A stretch of 64,000 nucleotides of DNA, taken from Xenophilus sp. Marseille-Q4582. Its GTDB lineage: Bacteria; Pseudomonadota; Gammaproteobacteria; Burkholderiales; Burkholderiaceae_C. Shown in pieces: positions 45,031 through 53,776 of the stretch. The stretch is from contig NZ_CAKAKO010000001.1 of the NCBI RefSeq assembly GCF_916700565.1, forward strand, positions 186,001 through 250,000, in the 5' to 3' direction. How positions within the stretch are numbered: the stretch's first letter is position 1; every line of letters begins with the position of its first letter. The notes under the pieces were generated by a model. That model saw only the letters and a program-made list of their open reading frames with translations, did no database searches and was not told the origin of the DNA. The position numbers were made by a program, and so were the translations under genes.

Positions 45031-46491
45031 ATGATCTCCCGCGAACCCACCCTGGAGCGCCTGGCCACGGCGCAGCAACTGCTTCTGACGCCCTTCGGGC
45101 TCGATGAATCGCATGTGAGCCGCGCGCTGGCCGAGATCCAGGCGCACCGCATCGACGATGCGGATCTCTACTTCCAGTACACGCGCAGCGAAGGCTGGAG
45201 CCTGGAAGAGGGCATCGTCAAGACCGGCAGCTTCAGCATCGACCAGGGCGTGGGCGTGCGCGCCGTGAGCGGCGAAAAGACGGCCTTCGCCTATTCCGAT
45301 GACATTTCCGAAGCCTCGCTGCTCGACGCCGCGCGCACGGTGCGCACCATCGCCGCAGCGGGCCGCAGTGCGCGCAAGAAGGTGGCCGCGCGCAAGGTCG
45401 CGGGCAGCCGGTCGCTGTACGGCGGCGTCGACCCCATCGCCACGCTGGACAGCACGGCCAAGGTGAAGCTGCTCGAGAAGGTGGAGCAGCTGGCGCGTGC
45501 GCGCGATCCGCGCGTGTCGCAGGTGATGGCCGGCCTGGCCAGCGAGTACGACGTGGTGCTGGTGGCGCGCGCCGACGGCACGCTGGCGGCCGACGTGCGC
45601 CCGCTGGTGCGTCTGTCGGTCACGGTGATCGCCGAGCAGAACGGCCGCCGCGAGATCGGTTCCGGAGGCGGCGGTGGCCGCTTCGGCCTGGCCTACTTCA
45701 GCGATGAACAGATCGCCGAGTACGTGGAGCAGGCCGTGAGCTCGGCCCTGACCAACCTCGATTCGCGCCCCGCGCCGGCCGGTGAAATGACCGTGGTGCT
45801 CGGCCCGGGCTGGCCCGGCATCCTGCTGCACGAGGCCATCGGCCATGGCCTGGAAGGCGACTTCAACCGCAAGGGCTCCTCCGCCTTCAGCGGCCGCATC
45901 GGCCAGCGCGTGGCGGCCAAGGGCGTGACGGTGCTGGACGACGGCACCCTGGCCGACCGCCGCGGCTCGCTCAACGTGGACGACGAGGGCAACGCCAGCC
46001 AGCGCAACGTGCTGATCGAGGACGGCATCCTGAAGGGCTACATCCAGGATTCGATGAACGCGCGCCTCATGAAGGTCAAGCCCACGGGCAACGGCCGGCG
46101 CGAGAGCTACGCCCACGTGCCCATGCCGCGAATGACCAACACCTACATGCTGGGCGGTGACAAGGACCCGCAGGAAATCGTCGCCAGCATCAAGAAGGGC
46201 CTGTACGCCACCAACTTCGGTGGCGGCCAGGTCGACATCACGAGCGGCAAGTTCGTGTTCTCGGCCAGCGAGGCCTACTGGGTCGAGAACGGCAGGATCC
46301 AGTACCCGGTGAAGGGCGCCACCATCGTGGGCAACGGCCCCGATGCGCTCACGCGCGTGACCCTGATCGGCAACGACATGGCGCTCGACTCGGGCGTGGG
46401 CACCTGCGGCAAGGAAGGCCAGAGCGTGCCTGTGGGCGTGGGCCAGCCCACGCTGCGCATCGACGGCCTGACCGTCGGTGGCACGGCCTGA
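45031..46491 (+). CDS. tldD: metalloprotease TldD
   Basis: This 486-residue protein is the length of E. coli TldD, which forms a heterodimeric zinc protease with TldE (PmbA) that trims partly unfolded peptides. The metal motif HEAIGHGLEGD (HExxxH) lies near 266-276, and the N-terminal fold includes DDADLYFQYTRSEGWSLEEG. The start is taken at ATG 45031. ATG 45022, three codons earlier, overlaps a -10-like TAGAAT (45018-45023), and 44974 is improbable. tldE is not adjacent. The 5' end lies 81 bp after the DUF1508 gene. Confidence 0.94.
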   Translation: MISREPTLERLATAQQLLLTPFGLDESHVSRALAEIQAHRIDDADLYFQYTRSEGWSLEEGIVKTGSFSIDQGVGVRAVSGEKTAFAYSDDISEASLLDAARTVRTIAAAGRSARKKVAARKVAGSRSLYGGVDPIATLDSTAKVKLLEKVEQLARARDPRVSQVMAGLASEYDVVLVARADGTLAADVRPLVRLSVTVIAEQNGRREIGSGGGGGRFGLAYFSDEQIAEYVEQAVSSALTNLDSRPAPAGEMTVVLGPGWPGILLHEAIGHGLEGDFNRKGSSAFSGRIGQRVAAKGVTVLDDGTLADRRGSLNVDDEGNASQRNVLIEDGILKGYIQDSMNARLMKVKPTGNGRRESYAHVPMPRMTNTYMLGGDKDPQEIVASIKKGLYATNFGGGQVDITSGKFVFSASEAYWVENGRIQYPVKGATIVGNGPDALTRVTLIGNDMALDSGVGTCGKEGQSVPVGVGQPTLRIDGLTVGGTA

Positions 46492-46587
46492 GCGCCGGCC
46501 GGCCCCTTCCTGGCCTCTGCGTGCGCGCACGACGACAGTCGCCAAAACAACAACGCCATTCGAAAGCCTGTGCTAGAGTCGCCTCCC

Positions 46588-46662
46588 ATGTCCGCAGTTC
46601 GCGCCTTTTACTTTGCCTACTTTTGGTTCCCGGAATCCGGCGGACGAGTGGCGCGCGCGTAA
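46588..46662 (+). CDS. aromatic leader peptide of the DAHP synthase attenuator
   Basis: This 24-codon ORF has residues 7-14 reading FYFAYFWF: four Phe, two Tyr and one Trp codon in eight (46606-46629). Such a run is the hallmark of transcription attenuation by ribosome stalling on scarce charged tRNA. Its stop TAA (46660) is 24 bases before a perfect intrinsic terminator, and the next gene makes DAHP, the first step to these amino acids. Part of the ORF (CCGGCGG, 46637-46643) equals the 3' arm of the terminator, so it can pair with the 5' arm as an antiterminator. No Shine-Dalgarno is seen; TAGAGT (46574-46579) could be a -10 just upstream. Confidence 0.85.
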   Translation: MSAVRAFYFAYFWFPESGGRVARA

Positions 46663-46686
46663 ACAGCAGACAAGCCGAACCCCTCG

Positions 46687-46721
46687 AAAACCGCCGGTGC
46701 GAAAGCCCCGGCGGTTTTTTT
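46687..46721 (+). terminator. attenuator terminator before the DAHP synthase gene
   Basis: AAAACCGCCGG (46687-46697) pairs with CCGGCGGTTTT (46708-46718), with a 10-base loop and a run of seven T. It is a textbook intrinsic terminator lying within the leader, 40 bp before the aroG ATG. CCGGCGG at 46637-46643 competes for the 5' arm CCGCCGG (46691-46697). Confidence 0.92.
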
Positions 46722-46760
46722 CTGCCCTGCCTTTCACCTCTCACTTTCTAAGGAAGCACC

Positions 46761-47882
46761 ATGAGCCCCCAGAGCAGCAGCACCGCCAGCGAGTCCTGGT
46801 ATCCGTCCGTCGAGAAAACCAGCCAGACCGACGACAGACGCATCCAGGACATCACCGTGCTGCCTCCGCCCGAACACCTCATCCGCTTCTTCCCGATCCG
46901 TGGGACGGCCATCGAAGCCCTGATCTCGGACACGCGCCGCAACATCCAGCAGATCATGGCGGGCAAGGACGACCGGCTGCTGGTGGTCATCGGGCCGTGC
47001 TCCATCCATGACCCGGCGGCGGCGCTCGACTACGCCAAGCGCCTGAAGGCCGCGCGCGAGAAATACGCCGATTCGCTGGAAATCGTGATGCGCGTGTACT
47101 TCGAGAAGCCGCGCACCACGGTGGGCTGGAAGGGCCTGATCAACGACCCCTACCTCGACGAGAGCTACCGCATCGACGAAGGCCTGCGCATCGCGCGCCA
47201 GCTGCTGATCGACATCAACCGCCTGGGCCTGCCCGCCGGCAGCGAATTCCTGGACGTGATCTCGCCCCAATACATCGGCGACCTGATCGCCTGGGGGGCG
47301 ATCGGCGCGCGCACCACCGAAAGCCAGGTGCACCGCGAACTGGCCTCGGGCATCTCGGCGCCCATCGGCTTCAAGAACGGCACCGACGGCAACATCCGCA
47401 TCGCGACGGACGCCATCCAGGCGGCGGCACGCGGCCACCACTTCCTGTCGGTGCACAAGAACGGACAGGTTGCCATCGTGCACACCCAGGGCAACAAGGA
47501 CTGCCACGTGATCCTGCGCGGCGGCAAGACGCCCAACTACGACGCGGCCAGCGTCGAGGCCGCCTGCAGGGAACTGGAAGCCTCCAAGCTGCCGGCCACG
47601 CTGATGGTGGACTGCAGCCACGCCAACAGCAGCAAGCAGCACCAGAAACAGATCGACGTGGCGCAGGACATCGCGAACCAGATCGCGGGCGGCTCGCGCC
47701 GGGTCTTCGGCGTGATGGTGGAAAGCCACCTGCAGCCCGGCGCCCAGAAGTTCACGCCCGGCAAGGACGACGTGAGCGCGCTGGAGTACGGCAAGAGCAT
47801 CACCGATGCCTGCCTGGGCTGGGACGACTCGGTGCGCGTGCTGGACCTGCTGTCGCAGGCCGTGAAGCAGCGCCGCGGTTGA
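46761..47882 (+). CDS. aroG: 3-deoxy-7-phosphoheptulonate (DAHP) synthase, class I
   Basis: This 373-residue AroF/G/H-type enzyme condenses PEP and erythrose-4-phosphate, the first step of aromatic synthesis. Motifs: the PEP-binding VVIGPCSIHDPAAALDYA, VYFEKPRTTVGWKGLI, GARTTESQVHRELASG, VHTQGNKDCHVILRGG and MVDCSHANSSK. The metal Cys is in GPCS and the His in CHVILRGG or SHANS. The N-terminal extension (SPQSSSTASESWYPSVEKTSQ) precedes the regulatory segment. AAGGAAG lies 8 bases upstream of the ATG. Expression is probably set by the Phe/Tyr/Trp leader attenuator directly upstream; which amino acid inhibits the enzyme cannot be told. Confidence 0.95.
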   Translation: MSPQSSSTASESWYPSVEKTSQTDDRRIQDITVLPPPEHLIRFFPIRGTAIEALISDTRRNIQQIMAGKDDRLLVVIGPCSIHDPAAALDYAKRLKAAREKYADSLEIVMRVYFEKPRTTVGWKGLINDPYLDESYRIDEGLRIARQLLIDINRLGLPAGSEFLDVISPQYIGDLIAWGAIGARTTESQVHRELASGISAPIGFKNGTDGNIRIATDAIQAAARGHHFLSVHKNGQVAIVHTQGNKDCHVILRGGKTPNYDAASVEAACRELEASKLPATLMVDCSHANSSKQHQKQIDVAQDIANQIAGGSRRVFGVMVESHLQPGAQKFTPGKDDVSALEYGKSITDACLGWDDSVRVLDLLSQAVKQRRG

Positions 47883-47940
47883 CCGTTCGCAAGGACCGGC
47901 GGGTGCCTGCCGCGCGCGTCGCGTCGCGGCCAGGGGCGGG

Positions 47941-49371
47941 TCAGCGGGGCGCGCGCAGGGCGGCCAGCAGCTTGTCGTGGATGCCGCCGAAGCCGCCGTT
48001 GCTCATGCACACCAGGTGATCGCCGGGCCGGGCCGCCGCGCGCACCTCCTGGACCAGCGCGTCCAGGTCGCCCGCCGCATGGGCACGCTCGCCCAGTGGC
48101 GCCAAGGCCGCGGCGGCGTCCCATTCCAGGCCGGCCGTGTGGCAGAAAGCCAGATCGGCGTCTTCCAAGCTTTCCGGCAGGAGCGCGGCCATGGTGCCGA
48201 GCTTCATGGTGTTGCTGCGCGGCTCGAAGATGGCCAGGATGCGCTCGTCCGATCGGCCCTGGCCGTCCAGCTGTCGGCGCAGCCCGTTGAGCGTGGTGCG
48301 GATGGCCGTCGGGTGGTGCGCGAAATCGTCGTACACCGTGATGGGCAGGCCTGCCGTCTGGACCTGGCCGCGCACCTCCATGCGCCGACGGACGTTGCGA
48401 AAGCGGCTCAGCGCGGCGGCTGCTTGCGCGGGCGGGACGCCCACATGCTCGGCGGCGGCAATGGCGGCCAGGGCATTGGCCTGGTTGTGGGCGCCGCTCA
48501 GGCCCCATTCCACCCGGCCCACCCGTTCGCCCCGGCACAGCACGTCGAAAGCGTCATCGGTGCCTTTTGCTTGCCAAGTGCTGTCTTCGGTGCCGAAAAG
48601 CGCCACCTCGCTCCAGGCGCCGCGCGCCAGCACCCGCTGCAGGCTGGCTTCGCCGCCCTGCACCACCAGTCGGCCCTGCCGGGGCACCGTGCGCACGAGG
48701 TGGTGGAATTGACGCTCGATGGCTGCCAGATCCTCGAAGATGTCGGCATGATCGAATTCAAGGTTATTCAGCACCGCCGTGCGTGGGCGGTAATGGACGA
48801 ACTTGCTGCGTTTGTCGAAGAAAGCCGTGTCGTATTCGTCGGCCTCGATGACGAAAGGCGCCCGCCCGGCCAGCGCAGCGGCAGCCGGCGCGGCGCCGCC
48901 CAGCCGGGCGGACACGCCGAAGTCCAGTGGCACGCCACCCACCAGGAAGCCGGGGTTCAGGCCCGCCTGGTCCAGGATCCATGCCAGCATGGAGGTCGTG
49001 GTCGTCTTGCCATGCGTGCCAGCCACCGCCAGCACATGGCGGCCCTGCAGCACATGCTCGGCCAGCCATTGCGGGCCACTGGTGTAGGAGGCGCCGGCAT
49101 CCAGGATGGCTTCCATCAGCGGGAACTTGGGCGTGCCATCGGCCAGGTGCGTGCGCGACACCACATTGCCGACCACGAAGACGTCGGGCTTGAGCGCCAA
49201 CTGGTCGGCGCCATAGCCTTCGATGAGCGCGATGCCCAGCGCGCGCAGCTGGTCACTCATGGGGGGATAGACCCCCGCATCGCATCCGGTCACCTGATGG
49301 CCCGCCTCGCGCGCGAGAGCGGCCACGCCGCCCATGAAAGTGCCGCAGATGCCCAGAATGTGAATATGCAT
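47941..49371 (-). CDS. mpl: murein peptide ligase Mpl
   Basis: This 476-residue Mur-ligase homologue attaches recycled L-Ala-D-Glu-meso-A2pm tripeptide to UDP-MurNAc. Motifs: N-terminal HIHILGICGTFMGGVAALA, the P-loop [19 protein letters not shown] (near 115-133), VIEADEYDTAFFDKRSKF, LEFDHADIF and VYDDFAHHPTAIRTTL. The EYDTAFFDKRSKF signature separates Mpl from MurC. With AmpD at 61857 it implies active peptidoglycan recycling. It reads leftward, convergent with aroG and divergent from the gene at 49486. Confidence 0.96.
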   Translation of the reverse strand: MHIHILGICGTFMGGVAALAREAGHQVTGCDAGVYPPMSDQLRALGIALIEGYGADQLALKPDVFVVGNVVSRTHLADGTPKFPLMEAILDAGASYTSGPQWLAEHVLQGRHVLAVAGTHGKTTTTSMLAWILDQAGLNPGFLVGGVPLDFGVSARLGGAAPAAAALAGRAPFVIEADEYDTAFFDKRSKFVHYRPRTAVLNNLEFDHADIFEDLAAIERQFHHLVRTVPRQGRLVVQGGEASLQRVLARGAWSEVALFGTEDSTWQAKGTDDAFDVLCRGERVGRVEWGLSGAHNQANALAAIAAAEHVGVPPAQAAAALSRFRNVRRRMEVRGQVQTAGLPITVYDDFAHHPTAIRTTLNGLRRQLDGQGRSDERILAIFEPRSNTMKLGTMAALLPESLEDADLAFCHTAGLEWDAAAALAPLGERAHAAGDLDALVQEVRAAARPGDHLVCMSNGGFGGIHDKLLAALRAPR

Positions 49372-49485
49372 GGCTGGATTCTAGAGAGCGCGGCCGGCGC
49401 TTTTCCGCATGGGAAAGGCGGGTGCCCGCGGACCGGCAAAGGCCATGACGCCCGAGGACGGGACGCGCGGGCGCACAATCGCCGC

Positions 49486-50085
49486 ATGGACAGCAGCAAG
49501 CGTGAGATCGCCGCCGCCGCCGCCCGCCTGGTGGTGGAGGAAGGGCTCGAATACGGAGCGGCCAAGCGCCGGGCCGCGCGCGATCTGCGCCTGCCCTCGC
49601 GCACACCCTTGCCGGGCAACGACGAGATCGAGGCCGAGGTGCGCGACTACATCCAGCTCTTCTGTGCTGACACGCAGCCCGCCGAATTGCGCGCGCTGCG
49701 CGAGCTGGCCTGCGAGTGGATGCAACGCATGGAGGCCTTCCGCCCCCACCTGGGGGGCGCGGTGTGGCACGGCACGGCCACGCGCCTGTCCGATATTTAC
49801 ATCCAGTTGTTCTGCGATGACTCCAAATCAGCGGAGATCGCCCTCATCGACCACCACGTGGACTATGAACCGCGCACGGTCAGCGGCTTCCACGGCGAAT
49901 CGGTGGAAGCCTTGAGCGTGCATGCCCCCAGTCGCGCGCTGAACACGGAAGTGGGCGTGCATCTGATGATCTACGACCTGGACGACATGCGCGGTGCGTT
50001 GCGGCCCGATTCGCAGGGCCGCGTGCCGCGCGGCGATCTGGCGGCGGTGCGCCGGCTGCTGGCGCAGTCCATGGACGACGCCTGA
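49486..50085 (+). CDS. conserved protein of unknown function next to mpl
   Basis: This 199-residue soluble protein has no signal peptide or membrane segment. The first 45 residues are basic and helical (KREIAAAAARLVVEEGLEYGAAKRRAARDL), resembling a DNA- or nucleotide-handling helix pair. The rest carries FRPHLGGAVWHGTATRLSDI, YIQLFCDDSKSAEIALIDH and YDLDDMRGALRPDSQGRVP, which look conserved. It has no Mur-ligase P-loop, so any ligase name carried over from its neighbour would be wrong. It is divergent from mpl across 114 bp and 26 bp before the TlpA-like gene. CACAAT (49474-49479) is 6 bases before the ATG. Confidence 0.75.
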   Translation: MDSSKREIAAAAARLVVEEGLEYGAAKRRAARDLRLPSRTPLPGNDEIEAEVRDYIQLFCADTQPAELRALRELACEWMQRMEAFRPHLGGAVWHGTATRLSDIYIQLFCDDSKSAEIALIDHHVDYEPRTVSGFHGESVEALSVHAPSRALNTEVGVHLMIYDLDDMRGALRPDSQGRVPRGDLAAVRRLLAQSMDDA

Positions 50086-50111
50086 CGCCTCAGCCCGAGC
50101 CTTCCCCACCC

Positions 50112-50666
50112 ATGGAATCCAACATTCGACGTCGATGGTTGTTCGCCGCTGTGGCCGCCGTGGCCGCTGCCGGGGGGGCCGGCGGGGCCTGGTGGCAGCA
50201 GCGCCGCGGCGCGGGTCCGGTCTCGGCGGGTGCCACCGCACTGGGCGCCGATTTCTGGGCGCAGCGCTTCGAACGCCCCGAAGGCGGCGAACTGGCGCTG
50301 GCGTCCCTGCAAGGCAGGCCGCTGCTGATCAACTTCTGGGCCACCTGGTGCCCGCCCTGCGTGGAAGAGCTGCCCATGCTGGACCGTTTCCATGCCGCGC
50401 AAGGCGAGCGGGGCATGCAGGTGGTGGGGCTGGCCATCGATCAGCCGAGTGCGGTGCGCAAGTTCCTGGCGCGCACGCCGGTGCGTTTCGCCAACGGCAT
50501 GGCCGGCTTGCAAGGGACCGATCTTGCCAGGCGGCTGGGCAATGAAGCCGGCGGCCTGCCGTTCACGCTGGTGCTCAACCGGGCCGGCGCCGTGGCCGCC
50601 CGTAAAATGGGCAAGCTCGAAAGCACCGATCTGGAGGCTTGGGGGCGTGCGGAATTTCACGGCTAG
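50112..50666 (+). CDS. TlpA-like thiol:disulfide oxidoreductase
   Basis: The 184-residue exported or membrane-anchored thioredoxin-fold protein has a basic start and hydrophobic segment (RRRWLFAAVAAVAAAGGAGG, 6-25) and the active site INFWATWCPPCVEELPML, with WCPPC at 79-83. The cis-Pro loop is GGLPFTLVLNRAG. WCPPC is typical of TlpA/ResA/CcmG reductases that keep periplasmic thiols reduced, for example for cytochrome c maturation. No such genes are adjacent. It is followed by accB. Confidence 0.9.
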   Translation: MESNIRRRWLFAAVAAVAAAGGAGGAWWQQRRGAGPVSAGATALGADFWAQRFERPEGGELALASLQGRPLLINFWATWCPPCVEELPMLDRFHAAQGERGMQVVGLAIDQPSAVRKFLARTPVRFANGMAGLQGTDLARRLGNEAGGLPFTLVLNRAGAVAARKMGKLESTDLEAWGRAEFHG

Positions 50667-50768
50667 AATCCGCCACCCTGTCGGCAGATGGCCTGAAAAA
50701 GCTGCAATACGCCGACGTTCAGGCGAGTTAAGCCTTATTGATCGGCGATATGCCGGCGCTGGAGGATC

Positions 50769-51239
50769 ATGGATCTGCGCAAACTGAAGACACTCATCGA
50801 CCTGGTGTCTGAATCCAATATTTCCGAACTCGAGATCACCGAAGCCGAAGGCAAGGTGCGCATCGTCAAGGGCGGCGAAGCCGCCCCCGTGCAGTACGTG
50901 CAGGCCATTCCGGCGGCCGCCGCAGCAGCCCCGGCTCCCGCCGTGACGGCCGCGGCGCCTGCCGCAGCAGCTGCCGCGACCCCGGCGCCCACTGCCGAGC
51001 CCAGCGGCCACGTCGTGAAATCGCCCATGGTGGGCACCTTCTACCGCGCCGCCAGCCCGGGCGCTCCGGCCTTCGTCGAGGTGGGCAGCCAGGTCAAGGA
51101 AGGCGACACGCTGTGCATCATCGAGGCCATGAAGATCCTCAACGAGATCGAGGCCGACAAGTCGGGCACCGTCACGAAGATCCTGGGCGAGAACGGCCAG
51201 GCGGTGGAATACGGCCAGCCGCTGTTCGTCATCGAGTAA
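50769..51239 (+). CDS. accB: biotin carboxyl carrier protein of acetyl-CoA carboxylase
   Basis: This 156-residue BCCP has the N-terminal [20 protein letters not shown] segment, an Ala/Pro linker (about 45-78) and the biotinyl domain with the thumb-containing [18 protein letters not shown]. The biotin attachment site is [13 protein letters not shown] (Lys122). It carries CO2 for malonyl-CoA formation. GGAGG lies 5 bases before the ATG. It forms an operon with accC 74 bp downstream. Confidence 0.97.
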   Translation: MDLRKLKTLIDLVSESNISELEITEAEGKVRIVKGGEAAPVQYVQAIPAAAAAAPAPAVTAAAPAAAAAATPAPTAEPSGHVVKSPMVGTFYRAASPGAPAFVEVGSQVKEGDTLCIIEAMKILNEIEADKSGTVTKILGENGQAVEYGQPLFVIE

Positions 51240-51313
51240 GTCGTTGATGGGCTGGAACATCCTGGCGCCCCGCTGCGGCGCCCTTATCCCTGCGTGGACG
51301 GCCGGAGGGCGCA

Positions 51314-52663
51314 ATGTTTAAGAAGATCCTGGTCGCGAATCGCGGCGAAATCGCCCTGCGCATCCAGCGCGCCTGTTCGGAAATGGGCGTCAAGGCCGTG
51401 ATGGTGTATTCCGAGGCCGACCGAGAAGCCAAGTACGTGAAACTGGCCGAAGAGGCCGTGTGCATCGGGCCGGCGCCCTCGGGGCAGAGTTATCTCAACA
51501 TGCCGGCCATCATCTCGGCCGCCGAGGTGACGGACGCCGAGGCGATCCACCCGGGCTATGGCTTCCTGTCCGAGAACGCCAACTTCGCCGAGCGCGTGGA
51601 GCAAAGCGGCTTCCAGTTCATCGGCCCCACGCCCGAATCGATCCGCATCATGGGCGACAAGGTGTCGGCCAAGCAGGCCATGATCAAGGCCGGCGTGCCC
51701 TGCGTGCCAGGCTCCGACGGGGAACTCTCCGACGATGCGGCCGCCAACAAGCGCATCGCGCGTGCCATCGGCTACCCGGTGATCATCAAGGCTGCCGGCG
51801 GCGGCGGTGGACGCGGCATGCGCGTGGTGCACACCGAGGCGGCGCTGGTCAATGCGATCCAGATGACCAAGGCCGAAGCGGCCGCGGCCTTCAACAATCC
51901 GGCCGTGTACATGGAGAAGTTCCTCCAGAATCCGCGCCACATCGAGATCCAGGTCCTGGCGGACAAGCACAAGAACGCCGTCTACCTGGGCGAGCGCGAC
52001 TGCTCCATGCAGCGGCGCCACCAGAAGGTGATCGAGGAATCGCCGGCGCCGGGCATCCCGCGCAAGCTGATCGAGAAGATCGGCGAGCGCTGCGCCGCCG
52101 CGTGCAAGAAGATCGGCTACCGCGGCGCGGGCACCTTCGAGTTCCTCTACGAGAACGGCGAGTTCTACTTCATCGAGATGAACACCCGCGTGCAGGTGGA
52201 GCATCCGGTGACGGAGCTGGTGACCGGCATCGACATCGTGAAGACGCAGATCATGGTCGCCGCAGGCGAGAAGCTGCCCTTCACGCAGCGCCAGATCCAG
52301 ATGCGCGGCCATGCGATCGAATGCCGCATCAATGCCGAGGACCCGTACAAGTTCACCCCCTCGCCCGGCCGCATCAGCATGTGGCACCCGCCGGGCGGGC
52401 CGGGCGTGCGCGTGGACTCGCATGTCTACACGAACTATTTCGTGCCGCCGAACTACGACTCGATGATCGGCAAGCTGATCGTCTACGGCGACACGCGCGA
52501 ACAGGCCATGGCCCGCATGCGCACGGCGCTCAACGAGACGGTGGTGGAGGGCATCCAGACCAACATTCCGTTGCACCGCGAGCTGATGGTGGACGCCAAG
52601 TTCATGGCGGGCGGCACCAACATCCACTACCTGGAAGAGTGGCTGGCGGCGCACAAGCGCTGA
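51314..52663 (+). CDS. accC: biotin carboxylase of acetyl-CoA carboxylase
   Basis: This 449-residue ATP-grasp enzyme carboxylates the biotin of AccB. Motifs: [17 protein letters not shown] at the N-terminus, the glycine-rich loop [61 protein letters not shown] (shown here in two parts: [11 protein letters not shown] and [15 protein letters not shown]) and [14 protein letters not shown]. The family length is normal. The start is ATG 51314 with GGAGGG upstream. Confidence 0.98.
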   Translation: MFKKILVANRGEIALRIQRACSEMGVKAVMVYSEADREAKYVKLAEEAVCIGPAPSGQSYLNMPAIISAAEVTDAEAIHPGYGFLSENANFAERVEQSGFQFIGPTPESIRIMGDKVSAKQAMIKAGVPCVPGSDGELSDDAAANKRIARAIGYPVIIKAAGGGGGRGMRVVHTEAALVNAIQMTKAEAAAAFNNPAVYMEKFLQNPRHIEIQVLADKHKNAVYLGERDCSMQRRHQKVIEESPAPGIPRKLIEKIGERCAAACKKIGYRGAGTFEFLYENGEFYFIEMNTRVQVEHPVTELVTGIDIVKTQIMVAAGEKLPFTQRQIQMRGHAIECRINAEDPYKFTPSPGRISMWHPPGGPGVRVDSHVYTNYFVPPNYDSMIGKLIVYGDTREQAMARMRTALNETVVEGIQTNIPLHRELMVDAKFMAGGTNIHYLEEWLAAHKR

Positions 52664-52735
52664 GCGTCGCCGCGCTCTAGGCCGTCCGCCAGGCGACTGA
52701 CGGGGGGCGCGGGCTGGCGCATCTTTTTCTCGGAT

Positions 52736-52779
52736 GGGGGCCTGGGCCCCCGCGTCCATTTGCAGGGCCGCTGCGGCCC
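52736..52779 (+). terminator. two GC hairpins between accC and prmA
   Basis: GGGGGCCTGGGCCCCC (52736-52751) and GGGCCGCTGCGGCCC (52765-52779) are tight self-complementary stems in the 137-bp gap. Neither has a T-tract. They may end or stabilise the accBC transcript. Confidence 0.45.
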
Positions 52780-52800
52780 CGAACTTTCAAAGGCTGCCCG

Positions 52801-53691
52801 ATGTTCGAGTTGCGTCTGATGGTCCCTGAGGACCGCGTCGAGGTCATGGGTGAAGCGCTCGATGAACTGGACGCCCTGAGCGTCTCGGTGGAGGACGCCG
52901 ACGCCCACACCGACGCCGAGCAGGCGCTGTTCGGCGAGCCCGGCATGCCGCCGCCGCGCGAAGGCTGGCAGCGCTCGCGCCTGGTGGCGCTGTTCCAGGA
53001 CGAGGCGGCCGCGCGCCATGCGGGCCAGGTGCTGGCCGCGCAGGATTTCTTCGAGGGATGCGCCTTGCTGGGCGTGAACAGGCTGCCCGAGCAGGACTGG
53101 GTGCGGCTCACGCAGTCGCAGTTTGCGCCGGTGGACATCACGCCCGAGTTCTGGATCGTGCCGAGCTGGCACGAGCCGCCCGAGGCCGCGCGGACCGTGA
53201 TCCGGCTGGATCCGGGCCTGGCCTTCGGCACTGGCACGCACCCGACCACGCGCATGTGCCTGCGCTGGATCGCCACGCGCAGCGCCGGGCAACTGGGCGC
53301 GCGCGTGCTGGACTACGGCTGCGGCTCGGGCATCCTGGCCATCGGGGCCGCCAAGTTCGGCGCCACCGACATCGATGCAGTGGACATCGACCCCGCCGCG
53401 GTGCAGTCCACGCAGTTCAATGCCGAAGCCAACCACGTCCGGTTGCGTGCCGCCTTGCCCGAAGGAGCCCAGGGCCCCTACGACACCGTGCTGGCCAACA
53501 TCCTGGCCACGCCGCTCAAGGTGCTGGCGCCCCTGCTGTGTGCCCATGTGCGCCCGGGCGGCGCGCTGGTGCTGGCCGGCATCCTCGAGCGCCAGGCGCA
53601 GGAACTGCAGGAAGCGTATGCGCCCTGGGTGCGGCTGTCCGTGGCCGACTGCGAGGACGGCTGGATCCTGATGACCGCGCAGAAGGCTTGA
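52801..53691 (+). CDS. prmA: ribosomal protein L11 methyltransferase PrmA
   Basis: This 296-residue SAM methyltransferase trimethylates L11. An N-terminal substrate-recognition domain (FELRLMVPEDRVEVMGEALDE onward) is followed by a Rossmann domain with PGLAFGTGTHPTTRMCLRW, the SAM loop VLDYGCGSGILAIGAAKFGA and the catalytic LANILATPLKVLAPLL (N-I-L in the NPPY-like position). The length is normal. It follows accC in the usual proteobacterial accBC-prmA order. Confidence 0.95.
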   Translation: MFELRLMVPEDRVEVMGEALDELDALSVSVEDADAHTDAEQALFGEPGMPPPREGWQRSRLVALFQDEAAARHAGQVLAAQDFFEGCALLGVNRLPEQDWVRLTQSQFAPVDITPEFWIVPSWHEPPEAARTVIRLDPGLAFGTGTHPTTRMCLRWIATRSAGQLGARVLDYGCGSGILAIGAAKFGATDIDAVDIDPAAVQSTQFNAEANHVRLRAALPEGAQGPYDTVLANILATPLKVLAPLLCAHVRPGGALVLAGILERQAQELQEAYAPWVRLSVADCEDGWILMTAQKA

Positions 53692-53776
53692 GGGCCGCCA
53701 GGGCCTGCGCCGGCCGCGCCGGGCCGCCGAGGAATGAGGCAGGACGCCGGAAAGCGGCCTCTACAATTGGAGACAC

